The translations under genes were made by a program, and so were the position numbers. A DNA stretch of 64,000 nucleotides from Rhodococcus sp. G-MC3 (GTDB taxonomy: Bacteria > Actinomycetota > Actinomycetes > Mycobacteriales > Mycobacteriaceae). Shown piece by piece: positions 57,725-64,000 of the stretch (its first letter is position 1; each line of letters begins with the position of its first letter). The notes beneath the pieces were generated by a model. That model was not told the origin of the DNA and searched no databases. It saw nothing but the letters and a program-made list of their open reading frames with translations. The stretch spans positions 1-64,000 of the forward strand of contig NZ_JASISW010000021.1 in assembly GCF_030063335.1 (NCBI RefSeq), in the 5' to 3' direction.

Positions 57725-58630
57725 ATGATCGCTTATGGATTCAGTGAGTATGGTGGCCCCGAAACCGAGTACTTTCTCGACCTCCCCATCGCCGATCCCG
57801 GCCAGGGTCAGCTTCTGGTGGCGGTCCATGCCGCCGGCGTGAACCCAGCGGATTGGAAGGTTCGAGCGGGAAACCGCAAGGACACCCTGCAGACGTCTCT
57901 ACCTGCGGTTCTCGGCCGAGAGGTGTCGGGCACGGTGGTTCAGATCGGTACTCACGTCGACGGATTTTCCGTCGGAGACCATGTCTTCGGAGCGACGGCC
58001 GCGGGCCACGGCGGATACGCCCAGTACACCGTTCTCAATGCAGTCGGTACCGCGCAGAAGCCGGAGAGCGTGTCGTTCGCGGCGGCCGCGACGCTGCCGG
58101 TAGCAGCCGGGACCGCGTTCGACGGCCTGGCCGCCCTCGGTCTTTCGAAGGAAGACACACTCCTCGTTCTCGGCGCAGGCGGCGGAGTGGGATCGATGGT
58201 TCTGCAACTGGCCCGCGCCGACGGAATCTCCGCTATCGGAGTCGCAAGCGCCGCGAAGCAAGAATGGGTGGAAAGCCTGGGAGCACGTTTCGTCCAGGCA
58301 GGCGAGAACTTCGTGGACAGCATCGCCACGGACGTCGACGGCATCTTCGACCTCGTCGGCGGCGAAACGCTTCGGAGTGCGACGACCTCGACCAAGCCGG
58401 GATGCCCGATCGTCAGCGGCGCCGACCCCGCACTGGCAGGGACATTCGGGGGTTCGGGGGTCGTTCGGGACCGGACCTCGGCCGCTTTCTCACGGCTGGC
58501 CGGTCTCGTCGAAACCGGAGTGCTTCGGCCTCGGCTCGATCACCGGTTCCCCTTGGAGAAGGCAGGCGAAGCGCTGGCTCTCGTGGAGAGCGGACATGCA
58601 CTGGGCAAGGTCGTCATCGAGGTCGGCTGA
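57725..58630 (+). CDS. NADP-dependent quinone oxidoreductase-like protein (zinc-less MDR)
   Basis: A 301-aa medium-chain dehydrogenase/reductase without zinc ligands. Domain signatures are AAGVNPADWKVRAGN, the VGDHVFGATAAGHGGYAQY strand and Rossmann loop VLGAGGGVGSMVLQLARA; the C-terminal end is FPLEKAGEALALVESGHALGKVVIEVG. Probably reduces quinones or enones with NADPH. It diverges from the SNF2 helicase gene across 168 bp. Substrate unknown. Confidence 0.93.
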   Translation: MIAYGFSEYGGPETEYFLDLPIADPGQGQLLVAVHAAGVNPADWKVRAGNRKDTLQTSLPAVLGREVSGTVVQIGTHVDGFSVGDHVFGATAAGHGGYAQYTVLNAVGTAQKPESVSFAAAATLPVAAGTAFDGLAALGLSKEDTLLVLGAGGGVGSMVLQLARADGISAIGVASAAKQEWVESLGARFVQAGENFVDSIATDVDGIFDLVGGETLRSATTSTKPGCPIVSGADPALAGTFGGSGVVRDRTSAAFSRLAGLVETGVLRPRLDHRFPLEKAGEALALVESGHALGKVVIEVG

Positions 58631-58693
58631 TTCTTGTCGGTCCCATCCGGCACACTCGTTCTTCGAATGTTGTTTCTCGACGATTGGTCGTAT

Positions 58694-59410
58694 GTGAAGA
58701 AGCTGCGGGTTGCGCTGCTGTTGGTGGTCGTCACCTTGGTGATGACCGCGTTCGCGTCGTGCGACACCGGCGACATCCCAGGATTCTCCGCCGCGCCGCC
58801 TGCGCCCGGCAGCCCTACTCGTGTCCAGATCGAGCAACTTCTCGAAGGCGTGCAGGTCGTGGCCGCGAGACCCGACGCATTCGGTTACGAGCGTGGGTGC
58901 AAGTCCGGCGAGGGATGTGTCTTCGGGCCGGCGTGGACGGATGACTACGACGGCCCCGGCGGTCACGACGGTTGCGGTACCCGCGACAACGTCCTGGCCA
59001 GAAGCATGACCGCCGTGGTTTTTCGCGAGGGCACCCATAGCTGTGTAGTGCTGGAGGGAACGTTGGCCGATCCGTACTCCGGTGACTATCTCGACTTCAC
59101 CAAGTCCGATGCGGGCAAGATCCAGATCGATCACGTCTATCCGTTGTCGGCAGCATGGGACATGGGCGCCAATGGCTGGCTGCCCGAGAAGCGAGTCCGT
59201 TTCGCCAACGACATCGACTTCAACCTGTTGGCGGTCAACGGCCCGGACAACCAGTCCAAGAGCGACAACACGCCATCGCGTTGGATGCCCCCGAACGAGG
59301 CGTACCACTGCTTCTACGCGGGGAAGTATCTCTCGGTCGCCGTGCAGTACGGGCTCCCGATCACTGCGGCCGATCAGCGCACGCTCGCCGATGTCGCGAC
59401 CGATTGCTGA
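58694..59410 (+). CDS. exported HNH-family nuclease, probable lipoprotein (DUF1524-like)
   Basis: A 238-aa protein. The start is taken as GTG (VKKLRVALLL), giving a classic signal peptide with KK, a hydrophobic core and Cys23 in a lipobox-like AFASC; upstream in-frame starts at 58667 and 58634 exist. The mature part has the HNH core IQIDHVYPLSAAWDMGA, then NDIDFNLLAVNGPDNQSKSD, as in GmrSD/DUF1524-type secreted nucleases. It probably degrades extracellular DNA for nutrients or competition. Disulfide-prone Cys pairs (GCKSGEGCVFG; DGCGTRD) fit export. Confidence 0.85.
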   Translation: MKKLRVALLLVVVTLVMTAFASCDTGDIPGFSAAPPAPGSPTRVQIEQLLEGVQVVAARPDAFGYERGCKSGEGCVFGPAWTDDYDGPGGHDGCGTRDNVLARSMTAVVFREGTHSCVVLEGTLADPYSGDYLDFTKSDAGKIQIDHVYPLSAAWDMGANGWLPEKRVRFANDIDFNLLAVNGPDNQSKSDNTPSRWMPPNEAYHCFYAGKYLSVAVQYGLPITAADQRTLADVATDC

Positions 59411-59426
59411 GCGTAAAGTACAGACA

Positions 59427-60242
59427 ATGTCGCGTAGCTTCCTGAATCGTGAAACTCAACTCTGCATGTCGCTCTCGGGGCGGCCGAGCAACTTCGGAAC
59501 CCGATTTCACAACTTCCTGTACGACGAACTCGAACTGAATTTCGTCTACAAGGCGTTCACGACCACCGACCTACCGTCGGCCATCGGCGGGGTGCGCGCC
59601 CTCGGCATCCGCGGATGCGCGGTGTCGATGCCGTTCAAGGAAGACGTCATCTCCCTCGTCGATGTGATGCATGATTCGGCAAGCGCCATCGAGTCTGTCA
59701 ACACCATCGTCAACGACAATGGAACTCTCCACGCGTACAACACCGACTACCAGGCAGTGGCGAGCTTGCTTGCGTCGTCGGGGTTCTCGACCGACTTCTC
59801 CGTCGCGGTCACCGGCAGCGGCGGAATGGCCAAGGCGGTGGTAGCTGCGCTACGTGATTCGGGGTTCACCCAGGGAACTGTGGTCGCACGCAACGCCGAC
59901 CGAGGACCTGCGCTCGCGAAGGCATACGGATTTCAGTGGTCATCCGAAGCTGTCCGCGCAGACCTTCTCGTCAATGTCACGCCGGTCGGCATGTCCGGCG
60001 GACCCGACGCCGACTCCTCACCGTTCACCGACGAGCACATCGATTCTGCACAGGCAGCCTTCGACGTCGTGGCAATGCCGTCGGAGACGCCGTTCATCAC
60101 CGCGGCACGTGCCGCCGGAAAGCCAGTGGTCACCGGCGCCGAAGTGATTGCCCTACAGGCCGCCGAACAGTTCGTGCTCTATACGGGGGTTCGTCCGACG
60201 GACGACCAGATTTCCCGAGCATCGGCGTTTTCACGCAGTTAG
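59427..60242 (+). CDS. shikimate 5-dehydrogenase-like protein
   Basis: A 271-aa AroE-fold protein. The substrate lysine is in VSMPFKEDVISL, AESVNTI-like IESVNTIV and the AYNTDYQA motif follow, and the NADP loop is AVTGSGGMAKAVVAAL. Differences in the NTD region and the LSGRPSNFGTRFHN N-terminus, instead of the usual G-x-P-I-x-H-S-x-S, suggest a paralogue (quinate/shikimate-like) rather than the biosynthetic AroE. The ATG is 16 nt after the nuclease gene. Confidence 0.85.
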   Translation: MSRSFLNRETQLCMSLSGRPSNFGTRFHNFLYDELELNFVYKAFTTTDLPSAIGGVRALGIRGCAVSMPFKEDVISLVDVMHDSASAIESVNTIVNDNGTLHAYNTDYQAVASLLASSGFSTDFSVAVTGSGGMAKAVVAALRDSGFTQGTVVARNADRGPALAKAYGFQWSSEAVRADLLVNVTPVGMSGGPDADSSPFTDEHIDSAQAAFDVVAMPSETPFITAARAAGKPVVTGAEVIALQAAEQFVLYTGVRPTDDQISRASAFSRS

Positions 60243-60275
60243 CGCCATTCCCACTTCATCGGAGAAGTCTGCACT

Positions 60276-61055
60276 CTAGGGGCGCTGCCACGACGGCTTG
60301 TTCGCATATGCGTAGCGGTAATAGTCTGCCAACGTCAGTGCTGAAGCAGCAGTCTCGTCGAGAATCACGCTCACGTGAGGGTGCCATTGAATGGCCGATG
60401 CCGGGCAGAATGCCGACAGAGGTCCTTCCACCGCCGCCGCGACAGCCTCTGCCTTGGACTCACCGGTCGCGATCAGCACCAGATGCCGAGCCTCGCCGAT
60501 GGTGCCGAGCCCCTGGGTGAGAACATGATGCGGCACTTCGTCTTCGGATGCGAAGAATCGTGCGTTGTCCCGGCGAGTTTGTTCGGTGAGTGTCTTGACG
60601 CGCGTCCGTGATTGCAGCGATGACCCCGGCTCGTTGAATCCGATGTGCCCATCGGTCCCGATACCGAGGATCTGAACATCCACACCCCCGGATTCCATGA
60701 TCGCCCTGTCGTAACGATGAGCTTCGGCTTCGATATCCGGTGCTTCCCCGTCCGGAGAGAACACCGCGACATCGGGAAGGTTCACGAGGTCGACGAACTC
60801 GGATCGAATGAACGAGAAGTACGACTGATCGGCGGTTCTCGGAATTCCGATGTATTCGTCCAACAGGAATGCTCGGCATTGTGCGAACGACAGTCCATCC
60901 TCACGGTGCCGCCGGGCGAGTTCGGCGTATGCCCCTACCGGCGACGAGCCAGTAGCCAAGCCGAGAACCGCAGGTTTCGAACGAACGACGTTCTCCACGA
61001 TGTCGGCCACGGTTCGGTCGACTTCAACTGTGCTGGAGCGGATCACGACCTCCAC
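60276..61055 (-). CDS. nagB: glucosamine-6-phosphate deaminase
   Basis: A 259-aa enzyme converting glucosamine-6-P to fructose-6-P and ammonia. Motifs are LGLATGSSPVGAYAEL, LDEYIGIP with the catalytic Asp, and GIGTDGHIGFNEPGS. The GTG has an excellent GAGGAGG site and overlaps the nagA 3' end by 13 nt. It completes the EIIC-nagA-nagB pathway for N-acetylglucosamine. Confidence 0.97.
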   Translation of the reverse strand: MEVVIRSSTVEVDRTVADIVENVVRSKPAVLGLATGSSPVGAYAELARRHREDGLSFAQCRAFLLDEYIGIPRTADQSYFSFIRSEFVDLVNLPDVAVFSPDGEAPDIEAEAHRYDRAIMESGGVDVQILGIGTDGHIGFNEPGSSLQSRTRVKTLTEQTRRDNARFFASEDEVPHHVLTQGLGTIGEARHLVLIATGESKAEAVAAAVEGPLSAFCPASAIQWHPHVSVILDETAASALTLADYYRYAYANKPSWQRP

Positions 61056-62242
61056 GACGCTGCCTCCTCTATCGATATTCCCTTCCGGATCACCCGAACA
61101 GGTTCGAACTTCTCGTCCACGACGACGAGATCGGCGCGGAACCCCGTGGCGAGCGCTCCGATGGTGTCACCGAGACCGATCAACGAGGCCGGGGTCGACG
61201 ACGCAGCACGCACTGCCTCCACCACCGAAACACCAGCGTGCAGAACCGCACGAGCGACGAGGTCGAGGACCGTCGACGTACCGCCCGCTATCGGATGCGA
61301 ATCCGGATCGCCGTCGTCACGTGTCAGACGTGCGACGGACTCGCGGACCGTCACCTCCAGTGGCCCCAACCGGTAACGCCCGTCGCTCATCCCGGCTGCA
61401 GCCATGGCGTCGGAGACCAGGGCGATGCGTCCTCCCCCGACCAGATCGAACACCGCGCGGACTGTCTCGTCCGCGAGATGGACTCCATCGCCGATCAATT
61501 CGAGAACCATCTGTCCGCGAGCGGCCGCTGCCAGGCATTCACTGACCGGACCCGGTGCGCGGTGATGCCACGTCGGCATTCCGTTGAACAAGTGTGTCGC
61601 GCTGATCGGACCACTCCCGAGCACGTCGATTCCGTGCCGCGTTTCGAGAGCATCCGCATCGGTGTGCCCGATGCTCGGCAGAACGTCTGCCTCACGCAAC
61701 ATTCGACCGATCCCGGCGAACCCTTCGATTTCGGGCGCGAGGGTCATCGATCTCACCGCTCCGCGCCCCGCATCGAGAACGTCGCTCAACAAACCGAGAT
61801 CACCCGCACGCAACGAATCCGGATCCTGCGCACCGCATCTCACCGAGGACAGAAACGGGCCCTCGACGTGAATTCCGGCGATCTCACCCGACGCAGCCAA
61901 GGCGGACAGAACTGCCGTCTGCGCGACGAGCCGCGCCGGCGGCGCCGACACCAGCGAGGCGAGCATCGTCGTGGTGCCGCGCGATCGATGATGCCGAACG
62001 GCATCCATCAGTTGCTCGGCCCCCGAGTCGGGGAAGCTGGCCCCGGCGCCGCCGTGACAATGCACGTCCACGAGGCCGGGAAGGATCGTCAGATTGGATC
62101 GAGCAGGAAGCTCACCCAGGGCAGCCTCGGCGGAACCGACCCACGAAATCGTGTCGCCGTCGATCACGACGACACCGTCCCCGATCACCGCATCTGCGGT
62201 GACCACCCGTCCGCGTAGCTTCATGCGGTGCGCATTCATCAT
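61043..62242 (-). CDS. nagA: N-acetylglucosamine-6-phosphate deacetylase
   Basis: A 399-aa amidohydrolase. Metal/active-site residues are seen in VDVHCHGGAG, HVEGPFLS, SIGHTDA, THLFNGMPTWHHR and LVSDAMAAAG with the catalytic Asp. It makes glucosamine-6-P for nagB. The start is uncertain: MMNAHRMKLRG offers ATGs at 62242, 62239 and 62224. The gene is 30 bp downstream of the permease gene. Confidence 0.95.
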   Translation of the reverse strand: MMNAHRMKLRGRVVTADAVIGDGVVVIDGDTISWVGSAEAALGELPARSNLTILPGLVDVHCHGGAGASFPDSGAEQLMDAVRHHRSRGTTTMLASLVSAPPARLVAQTAVLSALAASGEIAGIHVEGPFLSSVRCGAQDPDSLRAGDLGLLSDVLDAGRGAVRSMTLAPEIEGFAGIGRMLREADVLPSIGHTDADALETRHGIDVLGSGPISATHLFNGMPTWHHRAPGPVSECLAAAARGQMVLELIGDGVHLADETVRAVFDLVGGGRIALVSDAMAAAGMSDGRYRLGPLEVTVRESVARLTRDDGDPDSHPIAGGTSTVLDLVARAVLHAGVSVVEAVRAASSTPASLIGLGDTIGALATGFRADLVVVDEKFEPVRVIRKGISIEEAASWRS

Positions 62243-62272
62243 GACTGTGCTGGTCTCATGAGTGTGCTGGCC

Positions 62273-63517
<1,245 letters not shown>

Positions 63518-63674
63518 GGCGACCTTCTTTTCCGTCTGCTGCGGCCAGGGTTTGCGAGCTGTTGTGACCGATGGGGATCAGGGGTACTGTCCGGTCATTA
63601 CCAGTTGTAGTTTGGCCAGGTGACGGGCTCGTGTCAACCCGGCCATGTGACCCAGAAGACAGAAAGTGAACATT

Positions 63675-63905
63675 ATGTCGAAAGCAGACGCGATCGTCGC
63701 AGGCCTCGGCGGCGCACAAAACATTGTCGAGATCGAAGCCTGCATCACCCGGCTGCGGACCGAGGTGAAGGACGGCGCACTGGTGAACGAGAAAGCGCTC
63801 AAGGCCGCCGGTGCGCACGGGGTCTTCCACAAGGGAACAGCAGTCCAGGTCATCGTCGGCCCCGAAGCGGACACCCTGGCCGAGGACATCGAGGACATTC
63901 TGTGA
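63675..63905 (+). CDS. PTS EIIB subunit, glucose/N-acetylglucosamine family
   Basis: A 76-aa stand-alone EIIB. The phosphorylated Cys23 is in EIEACITRLRTEVKD, the standard family site; the domain ends with VIVGPEADTLAEDIEDIL. It passes phosphate from EIIA to the sugar carried by the divergent EIIC. The ATG at 63675 is preferred to a GTG at 63666. Its stop overlaps the following EIIA start by 4 nt (GTGA). Confidence 0.92.
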   Translation: MSKADAIVAGLGGAQNIVEIEACITRLRTEVKDGALVNEKALKAAGAHGVFHKGTAVQVIVGPEADTLAEDIEDIL

Positions 63906-64000
63906 CGACGGTAGTCAGCCCGGTCGACGGCGAGGTTCTCGCGCTTGCCGATGTCCCGGACCCCGTGTTCGCGGCGCAGATGGTGGGTGCCGGTGTGGCC
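63902..64000 (+). CDS. PTS EIIA subunit, glucose family (partial, cut by window end)
   Basis: The first 33 codons, beginning VTTVVSPVDGEVLALADVP and ending DPVFAAQMVGAGVA, match the N-terminus of EIIA-Glc proteins (SPxxGxVxxLxxVPDPVFAxxMxGxG). The active-site histidine lies beyond the window. Translationally coupled to EIIB. It completes a three-gene split PTS for the nag cluster. Confidence 0.88.
   Translation, partial: MTTVVSPVDGEVLALADVPDPVFAAQMVGAGVA

Noticed and set aside
63590-63660. DasR/NagR-type operator before the PTS genes
   Set aside because: No good match to the known palindromic dre consensus was found; only direct repeats are visible.

Overview
The window is high-GC actinobacterial DNA, most like Rhodococcus or a close mycolic-acid relative. 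The reasons are the gene order glyA-wecA-atpI-atpBEFHAGDC-DUF2550-cobalamin adenosyltransferase-murA next to an rRNA operon leader, a very long Arg/Gly/Asn/Asp-rich Rho, an Asp117-type MurA, many GTG starts and many 4-nt stop/start overlaps. Species cannot be fixed from the sequence alone.

Layout. 1-430: promoter and leader of an rRNA operon reading left; its 16S gene lies outside the window. 530-2701: divergent FMN-binding protein and MocR regulator. 2694-5031: murA, cobalamin adenosyltransferase, DUF2550. 5061-19490 (minus): ATP synthase operon, wecA, glyA, tsaC, prmC, a SHOCT protein, prfA and rpmE. 19718-28598 (minus): rho, then argS-lysA-hom-thrC-thrB with overlapping stops and starts (lysine/threonine/methionine branch). 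28834-32885: DUF3105/DUF305 membrane-anchored pair and a phosphoketolase. 33029: tRNA-Arg(CCG). 34050-41272: a sulfation locus. PAPS synthesis genes (cysD, cysNC) and a PAP phosphatase fused to an NTF2-like domain face a DUF1214 protein, an SDR and a PAPS-type sulfotransferase across a control region with three KstR-like boxes. 41391-48445: small regulator-rich region (PadR, MerR, TetR, MarR, a truncated haemoglobin, SDR, VOC protein, tRNA-Cys, a short Hsp70/actin-fold protein). 48469-53852 (minus): complete valine catabolism operon. 53988-57556: SWIM protein and SNF2 helicase pair. 57725-60242: quinone-oxidoreductase-like protein, secreted HNH nuclease, AroE-like protein. 60276-64000: N-acetylglucosamine use (nagB, nagA and a split PTS permease).

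The most interesting region is 34050-41272. Its two divergent promoters have nearly the same -35/-10 design, and a KstR-type palindrome overlaps each -10. This suggests that sulfate activation and a sulfotransferase are induced together during steroid catabolism. Other notable points are a palindromic terminator-like element placed identically behind rho and behind the SWIM gene, a MerR-type promoter with a 19-bp spacer, a perfect TetR operator abutting a probably leaderless globin gene, and a 17-bp tandem duplication at a gene junction. No CRISPR array, insertion sequence, integrase or prophage was seen.
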